Shown here piece by piece: positions 19,584 to 31,745 of a stretch of DNA of 64,000 nucleotides (the first letter of the stretch is position 1; the number at the start of each line of letters is the position of its first letter). Position numbers and translations under genes: made by a program. This DNA is from Garcia nutans (taxonomy: Eukaryota > Streptophyta > Magnoliopsida > Malpighiales > Euphorbiaceae): positions 27,361,001 to 27,425,000 of the forward strand of contig CANTUV010000037.1 in assembly GCA_947685225.1 (NCBI GenBank), in the 5' to 3' direction. Below the pieces are notes generated by a model that saw nothing but the letters and a program-made list of their open reading frames with translations, was not told the origin of the DNA and ran no database searches.

Positions 19584-21511
19584 TGTAATATCCCCATATA
19601 TGCCCTAGAAGTTTTGAATGTTGCTATTGTTGTTGTTGTTGTTGTTGTTTTAAATTGGAATGAATGTAGGTGTCTTATAGCAAGAGAAAAGAAATTAAAG
19701 GAAAGTGTATATGTTGATTATATTTTAATATATATAACATATAAGTTGGTCAAATTAGGAGTCAATGGAAGAGGATATTTTTATGTGGCATGTGAAATTA
19801 CTTATTTGGGCATATAAGAGACAAAAGATTAGTTTAATGGTTAAGGGCAATTAAGTAATTTCTCCTTGTTGGATTGCATGGTGGAGATTTAAAGAAGAAG
19901 AAGAGGTTGACTTGTCTTCATTTTGTCTTTTCTTTGCATTCTTGGCCGGCCATTCAAGAAAGGAGAGAGTGAGAGAGGTGTTCTTGATGCTAGAAGAAAC
20001 TTGAAGAGGAACCAAAGGATTTGGTTAAAGATTTGTGAAATTTCTTCATTTGAGGTTTTGAAAGAAGGTGATTTGCCCTAATTTTGGAAAGTGAAGAATC
20101 TTGGAAAAGGGAAGTGTTTAGAGTTATTTGAATTGTGATTGAGGTAAGTACAAATTACATAATTGCATTCAATCATATAATGTTGGGATTTAACCTACAT
20201 TTGCTCATATTGATGATGCATATGAATAATGATATGTTGTGTATAATGTGGAATGAGATGTTGATATTATGAATGATGCTATGTGGAATATAATGTGATT
20301 ATTGATGATGATTTACCTTAATATGGAATTAATGTTATGAGTTATAACAATGGAAATGATATGATTGAGGTATGTTTGCTTAAAGAATGTTCAATGCCAT
20401 GTTGACTTCATTGATGTCAAATATAATTGTTGTTATAAATGTGTACTTGAATAATGAAGAGTGATATATTGTGAATTGAGTTGTAAAGCCATTGTGGTTG
20501 GCTATGATGATTCAATTGAAAGGAATAAGGCATGTTTGCCTAAATGATGATAAGAATTGAGAATGGAAATGATAATTGAATAATAAATGAATTGTGTGGC
20601 TAATGTGCTATTCCATTTTCAGAGTTTGTTGTTGGTGGCATGCCTAATAAGTGTAACAATCTCTTGAAGTTAGGTTGGATTGGATCCTTGAAGCCTAATT
20701 GAGATGTTACCACTCTTGAAGCTAGGTTGGGTTGGTTCTTGAAGCCAAGTTGGGTTGATGCTTAGCATGCTTTGCTCCCCTTGAAGCTTGGTTGAACCTA
20801 ATCCTTGAAGCCTAGTTGGGTTGATGATATTAATAAATGTGATAATAAAACCAAAGCATTAACTCTGAAAATTGAATGGTATATTAGTGTGTTTTGGGCC
20901 CATGCTTGTCTTTGTTTAATGTGAGTCATGAATGGTAAAATGGTTGACTAATAGGGTTATGGAAAAATGTTGAAATGTGGTGTGCTCATATGATTATGAT
21001 TTGTGAAATGCAAAGGTGTGATGTTAGCTTTTCACTTATGAAGTGGCCTTTATTGATAATTTGTGTGGCATTGCATTGCATTAAACATAATATTGGGATG
21101 ATTTGTACTACTAAGCCGATGGCTTAGCGCGATAGTGTTTAATCGCGCAGGTAACAGAGTTGAACTTGAGAGCTCCTCGAGATCGAGTGAGAGTAGAAAT
21201 TGAAGAGTTTATTTGGAACTTAAAGATCAGAGAAAGCTGCCAATCATGTATAATTTCATTATGTTTTGTAAAATATTGTTTAGAATGTAAATATATTCAT
21301 ATTTGTAAATATGAAATTAAATGTATCTGTATATCTAATTTGTTTTATATTACAAGTTAATGACCTATTTTCTATAATAGATATGATAAAGATTATAGTA
21401 TCTTCTAAAATGTTTTGATTGTTAAGGAAAGCAGTAGCATCCCTATGTTCGGTGCACATATGATACATTGTGGTGTAGTAGTGTGCTTGTACCGGGTGTG
21501 GGGGTGTTACA
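19584..21511 (+). mobile_element. S3: solo LTR nested inside S2
   Basis: TGTAATATCCCC to GGGGTGTTACA, 1928 bp, flanked by perfect CATGA duplications (19579-19583 and 21512-21516). Has the twin hairpin at 21111-21148 and the CTTGAAGCYAGGTTGGGTT subrepeats at 20660-20820. It lacks a palindrome array, unlike S2 and CR1, so it is a distinct subfamily. Confidence 0.92.
21111..21148 (+). promoter_or_regulatory. Twin hairpin motif in S3
   Basis: CTAAGCC-GAT-GGCTTAG directly followed by GCGCGAT-8 nt-ATCGCGC and then AGGT. Both stems perfect. Confidence 0.75.
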
Positions 21512-21855
21512 CATGATGTAGCAGACCCTTGAAGCTGGGTTGGGCCTAGTCCTTGAAGCTTAGTTGGGATGTTACATATGAGGTAATCCTCGTTATGATT
21601 ATGATTCACCTTCGGGCTAGACAAATGTTGTTATATTGGACCAAAGCAATAACTCTGGAATTTGAATAGCATATTAGATCCTTTTTGGGCCCATGCTTGT
21701 CTTTTCTTTAATGTGAATTATGAATGGTGCAACAATTGAGCAATATAATAAGAGTTAATGTTATGAAATATGATATCATTGTGTATTGTTTCTAGTTCTT
21801 GAAAGTTTCACATTTGCATTACATTTGAACTATATTATAATCAAAGTTTGTACCA

Positions 21856-21893
21856 CTAAGCTTTGGCTTAGCGCGATTGTGATTCATCACGCA
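21856..21893 (+). promoter_or_regulatory. Twin hairpin motif in S2
   Basis: CTAAGC-TTTG-GCTTAG then GCGCGAT with ATCACGC (one mismatch), then AGGTGATAGGGTTGA. Confidence 0.75.
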
Positions 21894-22308
21894 GGTGATA
21901 GGGTTGATCCGGTTGAGCCGGAGAGTTCTTCTAGACGGAGTTGAGTCTAGGCTTGGGCCTTTGAGTACAAAGTTGGTTACATCAAGATCAGAGATAAACT
22001 GCTAGCATGTATATATTTTATATTTTTGTACATATTGATTTCGATGTATATGAATATGTATATTCCACAAACTATTGAAAATGTTTTGAATAAACCTTTG
22101 GTAATGAAGTAGTATGTATGTTTTAACAAGTAATGTTTCATCTATTATTTTTATGATATCAATTGCATATTTTAAATTTATACAGATTTTATAATTGATT
22201 ATTTGATTGCTTAAAATGGTTGTCACATTCTTGTATTCTCTATATGTATATTATATATGTTGGGAGTATGTAGTATACGTATATTGATTATAGGGGTGTT
22301 ACAAGTAA

Positions 22309-23189
22309 GGTAGTGTGGCATTCATAAAAGAAGTCTAGTTCGCCCGCTCTGCAGCATACCACCAAGCCAAATTGACCTACAAGATGACAAAGGATAAGTA
22401 AACTTTTACATAGATTTTAAAGTATACTAATATTATTTTACCTGATCCTAGGTTAAGCAACTCAAGTGATAGCACTGGGTGTGCACATGGTGAGAACCAG
22501 GAACTACTGTGCAATTAGACAACTAGAAATTCAACCTAGAATAACCAACTCTCTCTCGGGAAATGCCAAGCACCCTTACAAGAATATGCTCATATGCCCA
22601 TACCTGCAATAATAGTGAAAATCAAATTCATGCAAGTATATGAATGGAATTGACAATGGTGGGAGAGAGTACCTCGACAATCACCATGAAGCCAATAAAA
22701 GACTTCTTATTCCTATGAATCTTGTCTAGGCCATGTTAGAGATAGACCAGGTCAGCTTCACCCCAGCCGTAAAGTGGTACCATATCCATTTCAACAAGGG
22801 CCCTCAATACCGACAAATGGATGGAGGATTCAGTATTTCATAAAACGGTCGAGCCAAGCAAATACAGTAAAAATCCCCGAGCATATTGCTCATTAGTTTC
22901 TCTATGAATCCGTCCATCATAGCTCATCCAATAACTCTGAATCAGCTCAATTTTTATCTTAAAGGGCTCTTTTAGTGACGGTTCCATACCAATTAACTAT
23001 TGAATTTCTTCGAGTGTCAGGATATTGATGGTAAGAGGGACCAGGAGGCCATAGTACCAGATACAAGTTATGGATGTAAAATCGATTGGGCCAATGGTCA
23101 TCTCTCCCACAAGTAGGTCGAAAAGTATGGGTCAGGTCCATCCACCGCTTGAACAATGCTTGAACTACACTCTGGTCTATTGGACATTC
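22309..23189 (-). pseudogene. T2 antisense plant mobile domain gene: exons 2 (part) to 4 (part)
   Basis: Middle block on the minus strand. Exon 2 continues from T3's insertion point (23184) to 22673. Exon 3 is 22603 to 22442, 162 bp, the same length as in T6, starting VWAYEH. Exon 4 starts at 22376 and is cut by S2 at 22309. All junctions have GT-AG. Residues corresponding to RWMDLTHTF and the glycine-rich IGEMTIGP region of the domain are recognisable but shifted or stopped in places. The sequence joins cleanly with 34828 once T3 and one CATTC are removed. Confidence 0.7.
23185..23189 (+). repeat. Target-site duplication of T3 (left), CATTC
   Basis: CATTC precedes the 5' LTR; the same bases follow the 3' LTR at 34823-34827. 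Confidence 0.95.
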
Positions 23190-25383
23190 TGTAGACCCTT
23201 AATTTTTGACCCAATCCGGTCCAATAAGTTTTATTTAGTCTAAAATGATTTTTGTTGTCTAATTGGCCAAAAATAATTTTTATTAAATAATTTTTTCTTT
23301 AGTATCCAATTTATTTAATAAAAAATAGAAATAAATAAATAAAAATAAAAATAAAAATTGAAGTTGGAAAAATCGGCGACGAAAAAATCGTTGCGCGGGC
23401 CTGTGGGCATGGGCCTATGGGCATTTCGCCCGCAGGAAATCACTGTGCATGCGAAATAGTCGCACACAAAAATTTTCTGCGTGCGAAATAGTCGCACACA
23501 GAAATTTTCTGCCTGGGAAATAGCTTACGGGCCCGCTCTGTGCACTGCCGCAGATTTCTGCGGCAGAATTTTTTTCGGCAGCGCAAATTTTTCGAAACCT
23601 AATCCAATTAGGTTTTGGTTTCTTTTTTTATTAATATTACTTACCTTAACTAATTAGGAATAAACAACCTCAAACCACTATAAATAAGGACCAAAGACAA
23701 TTAAAAAAGGGGAGGCAAAAATCCAAGAGGAGTTTGGAAAATTTGAAACCAAATCAAAGAAGGAAAAGAAGAAATTCAATTCAACTTTTTTCTGGAACAG
23801 CAGTAGCACGATTTAGAGGATTCAAAGGCAAAAAAAGCTTGTCTTTGGAGCTAGTTCATCCAAGAAGAATTGTTTTTGGAGAAATCATCAAAAGAAGGTA
23901 TGTGTTAATTAATTTTCTTTAATTATTTTTTTACACAATAGCAAATCTATTAAAACAAAATTAAAAACCTTTAAACTTTAATTTAGTTTTTCTAAAGCAA
24001 AAAAAAAAAAACCTTATTTCATTGGTTTATCTTCCAAAAGGCTTAAAATTGTTATTTTTTCTTCTTAAAAACCTTAAAACTCTAATTGAACATATTTTTC
24101 AACAAAACTAAGATGTAAATTCTGCTTCTTTTAAAATCTTAAAGTTGGTTCTATTTCATTCAAAAAGTCTTCTAAAACATCTTTTCTACTTATAAAAACT
24201 TTAATTTATTTGTTTAAATTCATAAACTTCATGAAATTATCAAATTGATTTCTAAAACCCTAAAAATTATTCACCACCCGTGACCCTACTTCTAAATCCT
24301 AAAATCCAAAATTCAACTTTTAAACCCAAAATAATGAACACTAACCCTTTTAAAAACCTTAAACCCTAATTTTTATGAACCCTAATTCTTTTAAAACATT
24401 AAAAAATATAAAAACATAAAAACCTAAATTTTACACAGTAGCTTAGGAACCCAATAACCAAAAATCACAATTTAAAGTATTTTAAAGTGTTTTAAACCCT
24501 AGTTTTATGATATCATCATTCAAACCTTAATTTTGTTAATCAAAGAGTCTTACCAACCCTTTAAAACATAAAACCCTAATTTATTTTAATTCCATAAAAA
24601 GTCACAGCAGCCATAGTTGGACTTTTATTTGCTTTATTCAATTCCATACTTGATTATGCTTTGATTTATTTCTTATGCTTTAATTTATTTAATTTCAATA
24701 CTTGATTTATTTAATTTATCATGGATGGATGTTTATTTTCTATTTTCATTAATAGCTTTGATGAATGATTTATTTATGATGAATGATTATTTACTTTTAT
24801 CAATTAATTTAGATTTCCAAAAGTTGTAAGAGGTTTGTTTCCACTTGGTGGGTACCTCATTAGTAAAACATCATGTAATTTAATTTGCTTTTCTATTTTA
24901 GAACCTATGTAAAGGGCATGTTTCTACCTTTTGGTGGGTGTCCTATTTAGGCATGTGATGTAAGGACATGTTTCCATCCTTGGATAGGTGTCCATTTATT
25001 TGCTTTGTTTGGACATTGCTTTGATTTTAATATATTGATGCTTTCTTTTAATTATTGTGTATAATATGGATAATATTGTTATATTTAAGAATTTTATAAT
25101 ATTAAGACATGTAAAGGAGGCCGGTTCCAATAAACCAGGCGTTGTGGGGGTGCTGGGCTATTTCTCACCTTCCCCACACGTACCCAACTTTCCGAACAAA
25201 TTAGGGGGTTGGGGATTCTTTAGGAATCCAGTCATCCACCCCTTTCTTTTTTCCCGAGCCGTCCGGGTGGCGACTCCATTTTCTCCGGACTTAGGTCCGT
25301 GTTCTCTAAGGCCCCGAGCCTAAACAGTGCCGAAGTCGCAAAAACCATTCCACCGGGAGTGGGGGCGAAAATTCCCGCTCACA
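23190..25383 (+). repeat. T3 5' LTR
   Basis: TGTAGACCCTTAATTTTTGA to CCCGCTCACA, 2194 bp. TATAAAT at 23679-23685. The GC-rich palindromes near 23395-23570 are partly decayed relative to T1. GC-rich hairpin-rich 3' end at 25110-25383. Confidence 0.93.
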
Positions 25384-25384
25384 G

Positions 25385-25402
25385 TGGTGACTCCACTAGG
25401 GA
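25385..25402 (+). promoter_or_regulatory. T3 primer-binding site
   Basis: TGGTGACTCCACTAGGGA one base after the LTR, resembling the TGGCGACTCNRCTGGGGA-type site of plant Tat/Ogre elements, reported as tRNA-Arg-like. I recall the tRNA identity only loosely. Confidence 0.75.
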
Positions 25403-26565
25403 TAAGAGAAGTTGATTCCGTTGGTCTTTATATTATTCTATTCTTTCTTATAATGATATTATCTATTGCATCATCTTAGATTGCATCGTGTGCGTGAGTT
25501 AGGACACCCGTGTTACTCGTGTTATATTATATAAGGGATACCATACTTTCACTCAAGGTATGGAGATCGAGCATGGCATAACCACTCATAGCCTCGTACC
25601 TTTTGGTATATACTTGCTATGGGAACCTAAGCCTTTTTAACCCAAAGACTAAAGCTCATGTAATTGGCCTAGTTACTTTCCTTAGGTTTTACCCCAAATG
25701 CATGTTGTTTGACTATGGTTGATTTATCTTGGCTTAGATCATGGCTTATTTGGTTTGTTCTTTTTCTAATATGACCTAAGTATATTGTAAGCTCAAAATA
25801 AATTTTTCTTTAAAATCCAAAAGACCAAAGCTATTTTTCAAAACTTTTCAAAATGGTCTTTGGACATAAGACTTTTCTAAAAATAAATCAAAAATTCTTT
25901 GGCCCATGGCCCAAACACTAAGCCCAAAATCCATTTTTCTAAAATCTTTTACAATGGGCTTAGAAACAAAACTATTTTCACCCAACATTTTCTTACAAAG
26001 AGCTTGCAAAAATATTTAGGTCAATTATGAAATACCAAAAATCAATTGTGAGCCTAGTTTATACTAAAAATAAATTAACCATGGGCTTGTTTTTGGCATG
26101 AACCATTAGTTACTCTTTTCAAGTGAGAAATCCATTTATAATAAACCTCTTAAATTCATTTTAATCCAAAAAGCTACTTTAGTTGGTTGAATGAATTAAA
26201 ACCTAATTAATGGGAATTATCATGGATTTATTTCCATTTTCGAAAATATAACTATTGGTTGAAACGTCCAAGGGAATTATTTGAAAGCAAGATACCCCAT
26301 GTTGGTATTTTGTTAACCATATACCTAGGAAAAAGAGACTCGCCATTCGTGTGTGGATGTTATAAGGTTGGATGGATCATCCTAATTACACTTGTTTATT
26401 GGTTGATTGTGCATACATGCATACATGCATACATTTGCATCTCATATCATTGATCCTCTCTGGCTCACAGCCCTGGATTACGAAAGTTCAAAAGCTTACG
26501 ACAATCCGACCTACGCCAAAGATGAAGTATCTAGCAACGACTCAATCACTTGCTCACCTAAAACA
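25403..26565 (+). other. T3 leader between PBS and gag
   Basis: AT-rich untranslated leader of about 1.1 kb, long leaders being normal for Tat-like elements. No protein content recognised. Short repeats of ATACATGCATACATGC occur near 26412. Confidence 0.6.
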
Positions 26566-27963
26566 ATGGAGCCCGAACAAATTCAAAGGATGGTGGATCA
26601 AGCCCTTAATGCCAAAATGGAAGAAATCAAAGAGGCCCTAGCTGAGACCATGAAGAACCAATTGACTGTAATCTTAGAGAATCATGTCGAGGCATCTGCT
26701 AGCACTAAAAAACTAAAGGACAAAGGGAAGACTAAAGTTAGTGAAGTGGTTTTTGATGATGAAAAGGTGATCATTGATGACGATGATGATTAGGCTCAAT
26801 ACTACCAAGAGGTTCAAGAAAAAAAGAAAGAACCGAAGGCTATTGAGAAGGCAACTATTGAAAAGACCGAGACATCCTATTTTTAAAAGATGATTGCTGA
26901 TTTAGAAAAGAAATTTTAGAAGAAGCTGAAAACCGAAGAGAAGTCTGAGATCGACAAACTATTTGAACAAGATGATGAGGTCCCTTATAAGTTCAAGATG
27001 CCTTCCTTTGCTAAGTACAATGGCACTGGAAATCCCCATCTTCATGTGAAGCAGTATATCACTGCCATGCAATCTGCCTGAGCTACTAAGGCTCAAACCC
27101 TAAGGTACTTTATGCTCTCATTAGACCTTGTTGTCCAAAATTGGTTCAATACCTTAGATGATGGAACACAAAAGAGTTGGGATCTACTTTACAAAGCCTT
27201 CATCCAACAATATGGATATAATGTTGAGTTAGAAGTTACTTTAATGGAAGTGGAGTCCATTAGACAAAGGCCAAATGAGAATTTTGTGGACTATGTGAAG
27301 CGATGGAGAAATAAGGCCGCTTTACTCAAGAAGAGGCCCGATGAATCCGATCAAATAAGGATGATTGTGAGAGGGGTGTTACCTAATCTTCGTGAGAGGA
27401 TGTCTCATACACTCATCCGTGATTTCAAAGATCTTCTCCAAGCTGGTCTACAAATTGAAGAGTGGGAAAGGGAGAAGAATCGCTTTTCAATAAGAAGGAA
27501 TGAGAAAGGGAACAACCAACCTAACAATCAAAGCAAACAAAAAGAAGTTGATGTTAATGTAACCGGTCAAGCAAATAGAAGGTAGTTTTCAGATCTGGGG
27601 AAGCCTTTGTCTTGGGTCTTCGATAAGCTACAAAAGAAAGGGTTGTTACAACCATTGGCTCCTCAACCTTTACCTAGTCCATTACCCCCAAAATTTGATA
27701 CTAAGGCTTTTTGTCAATTTCATCAGACTCAAGGACATGAGACTGATAGGTGTACCCGATTAAGGCATGAGATCCAATATTTGATTGATAGTGGCAAGCT
27801 ACCCGAGCCGGATAAGCCCAATACCAAAGACAACCCTTTGCCTAAATTTGGAAGAGTGCCACCACCAGCAACCTTCATGGTGGGAAAAGGATTGGAAGAA
27901 GATTTTGTTTTATCCTCTTTTCAAGATGAGAATGTTAAAGATGTGAAAGGAAAAGAAGCCTAA
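26566..27963 (+). pseudogene. T3 gag
   Basis: A single decayed frame of about 465 codons starting MEPEQIQRMVDQAL at 26566, the most plausible ATG because the upstream part looks like leader. An acidic, lysine-rich linker (VIIDDDDD) comes first. Residues about 140-320 match the retrotransposon gag (capsid) domain, with PSFAKYNGTGNP, VVQNWFNTLDD, YGYNVELEVTLMEVES, ENFVDYVKRWRNKA and RERMSHTLIRDF. A zinc-binding-like CQFHQTQGHETDRCTRLRHE follows. It ends in SFQDENVKDVKGKEA. At least five in-frame stops occur, including TAG at 26791-26793 and TAG after the ANRR residues near 27583. Gag would form the virus-like particle and package RNA in the cytoplasm. The same protein is seen in T4. Confidence 0.75.
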
Positions 27964-30205
27964 CTCAATGAACTTTCCTTAGCTTGAATGTTGCTTTTCA
28001 ATCTTACTTTATTTAATATTTTGGAACTATTGTGTTTTTCAAATTTAAAGTTGTTTGAATAAATTACTTTCATCAAAATTTTTGTTGGTCTTTGTTCATT
28101 TTGGTGCTCAACCAATGAGAAATCTAGCTTGATAATTCATGAATTAATATATCTAGGCATAATGACTTGAATGACTTTACTAGGTGAGGGAATTGCTCTA
28201 TAGCATTGAGTTGTGTATGCTTACTTAGAGAGGGCTCCTGCATAATTACCTTTGTCTGGGTCCTAGTCAGTCTTAGAACATGCTTTGACAAACTTTTGAG
28301 GCGAAATTGAACTCTGCTTATTTAAGAGAGAAATGATCTAGGCATTGTTTGGTTAGCCAACAACTAGTATCCACCCAATTAAATATCAATCCCTAGTTGT
28401 CCCTTTGAGCCTTCATAAAATTTTAGCTTTCTTTTTATTGGCTTACAAACCCCAATAACCTACCCTGAGCTGTTGTGATACTTTTGATAAGTCTTATGAT
28501 TACTAAGATGAATAGGCAAGAAGATCAAAGAAAGCAATGATTAGTCAAGATCATGAGGATAGTTGAAGTTTCAAGACCATGAAGATAGTTGAAGTTCTCA
28601 AGACCATGAAGATAGTTGAAGTTCTCAAGATCATAAGGATAGTTGATGTTCTCAAAACCATAAGGGTAGTTGAAGTTTTCCTAATATCTCTAATATATCA
28701 ACATCAACATCAGAGTAACAAATGATTTATCCCTATTAAAGAAGATTTATGTTACTCCACTTATCCATTATTGAAAGCCCAAGTTAGTACAAACCAAGAC
28801 AACTCTTTTTAGAGCTAAAAAAAGAGAAAAAAGAAGAAAACAAAAGAAAAACAAAAGAAAAAAAAAGAAGAAAAGGAAGAAAGATAAAATCTAAAAAGGT
28901 GGTTCAAAAAGCCAACTGAGTTATCTTTTACCTAAGACAACAAAAGGCTTCCATTTTATGGATTGACTTGAATTGGTCCCAACACAACCAAAGATTCAAT
29001 AAAAATCAAAGAAAAAGGAGGAAGACAATCCAGTTCTTGAAAGTTCTGTACTTGATAGTCCTACAAGAAAGAATGACAAAATGATGAAAGAAAGGGAAGA
29101 GGAAGGAAAGAGAAAGAAAAGGGAAGAGTAAGAAAAATAAAGAGGAAAAAAGGAAAAAGAAGAAAAGAAATAGATTTGGGTCTTAAACTTTTTGCAAGGG
29201 CAAAAACTGTCCTAATCAAGATCTAGATTAATGCCAAGAAGATAGAAGGAATTTGGAGTCTAGAAAGATTGCTCCCAACTGTCTAAAGTTCCAACAAGAA
29301 ATTTGTAGTGTGAGGGTTTGTCCATTGTGTCACACCAGCTCCAATCTCAAAATGGCCTCCACTTTAACCCATGTCCCTTATAGACCCCGTTTCAAGCCTA
29401 TCAAAGACCTGTTGATCTCTCTTGGTAGGTAGAGTCTATTAGTGGAGATAGTTTGGATAAGCATGCATATGAGATAGACAATATTTAAACTGAAATGATA
29501 CCTTTGGCCAAGCAATGTGTATGTGCCTATCTGAAGTGCAACAGTTCTTGCTTAAATAGAAATGATTCCCGAGTTTAGTATGGTAACTAGGGTTGTCATG
29601 TTATAGATATATTAATTTGGAAAAATCAAGTCCTGAGGTACATTGACATCGATTTGGCAAAGCCAACATTTGATTTCAAAATCAAAATTAAAAAAAAAGT
29701 GTTTTGTCATACAAAGCCTTCAAGTTAAGGGAAGTATGTTGAATTGATTATTGGCAAGGTCATGAAGAAACTACCAACTGACAAGCTAAAACATAGTTTG
29801 AAATGGATACATCCCTAACTCTGCTGCTTAGGGTCTCCACCACTCATGTTTTCAACATCTTGAAGATAAAAACCAAATGCAAAGCTTTTGATCATTTCAA
29901 TGCGAGACTTGAACGAGTGTCAAAAAGGAACCAATGAGAAAACTTCTGTTGATCATCTCGGTCTGTGAGTCGATGGAACAACTGTAAATATTATTCGTGC
30001 ATATCATGCATACATAAGCATATTACATCGCACTTTCTTGTCTTAATGAACAACAAACACCTTGCGAATTAAAGAATCAAAAGAAGATATTGAATCAAGG
30101 GGGCATGGAAAGCCTATTTGCTTGTGGAAGCCCCAGTCACATTGCAAAGAGAAGAAATGCGTGACAAGAAAAACATCAATCAAAGCTTGCATGAAGGAAA
30201 AATCC
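27964..30205 (+). other. T3 long non-coding region after gag
   Basis: Where pol should be there is 2.2 kb with no readable pol. It is collinear with 38947-41180 of T4: for example the TTGAGTTGTGTATGCTTACT segment and the purine-rich A/G tracts at 28800-29170. Conservation between two copies without an ORF suggests cis-acting or structural roles, or simply recent common descent. A 27- to 33-bp repeat lies at 28546-28680. Confidence 0.65.
28546..28680 (+). repeat. Short tandem repeat in T3
   Basis: Four to five copies of a unit of about 27-33 bp containing AAGACCATGAAGATAGTTGA, with A/G variation. Confidence 0.75.
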
Positions 30206-30207
30206 TT

Positions 30208-30230
30208 GGGGGGGGGGCAAGGAGAGGATA
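30208..30230 (+). promoter_or_regulatory. Internal PPT-like motif of T3
   Basis: A run of ten G followed by CAAGGAGAGGATATA. Equivalent GCAGGGGGCAA plus GAGGATATA motifs lie at 35742 (T2) and 41183 (T4), always just before the tandem-array region. Confidence 0.5.
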
Positions 30231-30660
30231 TAAGATCCAATCATAATTGAAGAAAAAAGGAAAAAGCAGTTGCAAGGGAAAAGTGGTTAAAGTGAAAAAA
30301 ACTCCCTTGGAAGATCAAAACAAGGAAAACATGGATCAAGCAAGACATGGCCAAGCCAAATCAAGCTTTGCCGTGTCACCTCAAAGGAAATCTTGGCAGA
30401 ACATGACACGGGCAGGAGACACGGCCAAGCCACTGGCCGTGTCTCACCTAAAGGGCAAAGCCAAGAAAGACCAAGCAAAGAGAGAAGGGAAGCAGTAGGT
30501 GACACTGGCAGGAGACATGGCCAAGCCATGTGACACGGCCATAAGCTTGGCCATGTCCCATCCTAAGCCAAGAATAAAGAAGAACCAAAGAAAAAACACA
30601 GAAGCTGACACACCCAGGGGACACGGCCAAGCCACTGGCAGTGTCACTCCCATCTTCAAA
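30230..30660 (+). repeat. GACACGGCC palindrome module in the T3 3' region
   Basis: Opens with CTCCCTTGGAAGATCAAAAC, similar to the CCCTTGGAGGATCAAAAC that opens the AT1 array at 4079. Contains arms AGACACGGCC (30417-30426) and GGCCGTGTCT (30435-30444) and several weaker copies. Confidence 0.75.
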
Positions 30661-30661
30661 G

Positions 30662-31290
30662 AACAAAGAAGACCCGATCTCAAAGGATGAAGATCCATTT
30701 TCAAGGGTACAAACCCGATCTCAAAGGATGAAGATCCATTTTCAAGGGTGAAGACCCGATCTCAAAAGGTGAAGATCCATTTTCAAGGGTGAAGACCCGA
30801 TCTTAAAGGATGAAGATCCATTTTCAAGTGTGAAGACCCGATCTCAAAGGATGAAGATATTTTTCAAGGGTGAAGACCCGATCTCAAAGGATGAATATCC
30901 ATTTTCAAGGGTGAAGACCCGAAGTCTAAAGGATGAAGATCCACTTTCAAGGGTGAAGACCCAATCTCAAAGGGTTAAGATCCATTTGCAAGGGTGAAGA
31001 CCTGATGTCTAAAGGATGAAGATCCACTTTCAAGGGTGAAGACCCGATCTCAAAGGATGAAGATCCATTTTCAAGGGTAAAGACCCGAAGTCTAAAGGAT
31101 GAAGATCCACTTTCAAGGGTGAAGACCCAATCTGAAAGGATGAAGATCCATTTGCAAGGGTGAAGACCCGATCTCAAAGGATGAAGATCCATTTTCAAGG
31201 GTGAAGACCCGATCTCAAAGGATGAATATCCATTTTTAAGGGTGAAGACCCGATCTTAAAGGATGAAGATCCATTCCGAGGGTGAAGAAT
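30662..31290 (+). repeat. GAAG-loop micro-hairpin array of T3
   Basis: About 14 units alternating GGGT-GAAG-ACCC and GGAT-GAAG-ATCC, separated by GATCTCAAA or TTTTCAA; full period about 41 bp. Arms vary together (GGGT with ACCC, GGAT with ATCC) around the constant GAAG. Confidence 0.9.
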
Positions 31291-31344
31291 CACAATGTAT
31301 AGAACAGCCGAAGCAGTCAAACTTCTCAACTGATAAAAGATTAG

Positions 31345-31745
31345 TCAAAATCAATCTCGGGTCCAAGTACCCAATCCTGGGTCCAAGTACCCAAATTCCA
31401 TCCAATCTTGGGTCCAAGTACCCAAATCGAATTCAATCTTGGGTCCAAGTACCCAAAATCAATTCAATCTCAGGTCCAAGTACCCAATCTCGGGTCCAAG
31501 TACCCAATCTCGAGTCCAACTACTCAAATCAAATCAATCTTGGGTCCAAGTAACCAATTTCGGGTCTAAGTACCCAAATCAAATTCAATCTTGGGTCCAA
31601 GTACCCAAAATCAATTCAATCTCGGGTCTAAGTACCCAATCTCGAGTCCAAGTACCCAAAATCAATTCAATCTCGGGTCTAAGTACCCAATCTCGAGTCC
31701 AAGTACCCAAAATCAATTCAATCTCGGGTTCAAGTACCCAATCTT
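31345..31745 (+). repeat. GGGTCCAAGTACCC array of T3
   Basis: About 14 copies of GGGTCCAAGTACCC spaced by AATC-rich linkers in 20- to 45-bp steps. At 31512 a unit has changed both arms to GAGT and ACTC. Some copies have an unmatched arm (GAGT with ACCC near 31645). Confidence 0.85.

Larger units (their letters stand above)
17802..22303 (+). mobile_element. S2: solo LTR of chromovirus type, interrupted by S3
   Basis: TGTAATATCCC... to GGGTGTTACA with AGTAA duplications. Without S3 and its duplication it is about 2570 bp, close to the CR1 LTR length. It interrupts exon 4 of the T2 antisense gene. No internal coding region, so it arose by LTR-LTR recombination. It carries a palindrome array (18625-18975) and the twin hairpin (21856-21893). 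Confidence 0.9.

Noticed and set aside
28800..29170. Purine-rich coding-like stretch in T3
   Set aside because: A/G low complexity with stops in all frames. The counterpart in T4 (39800-39900) is equally non-coding.
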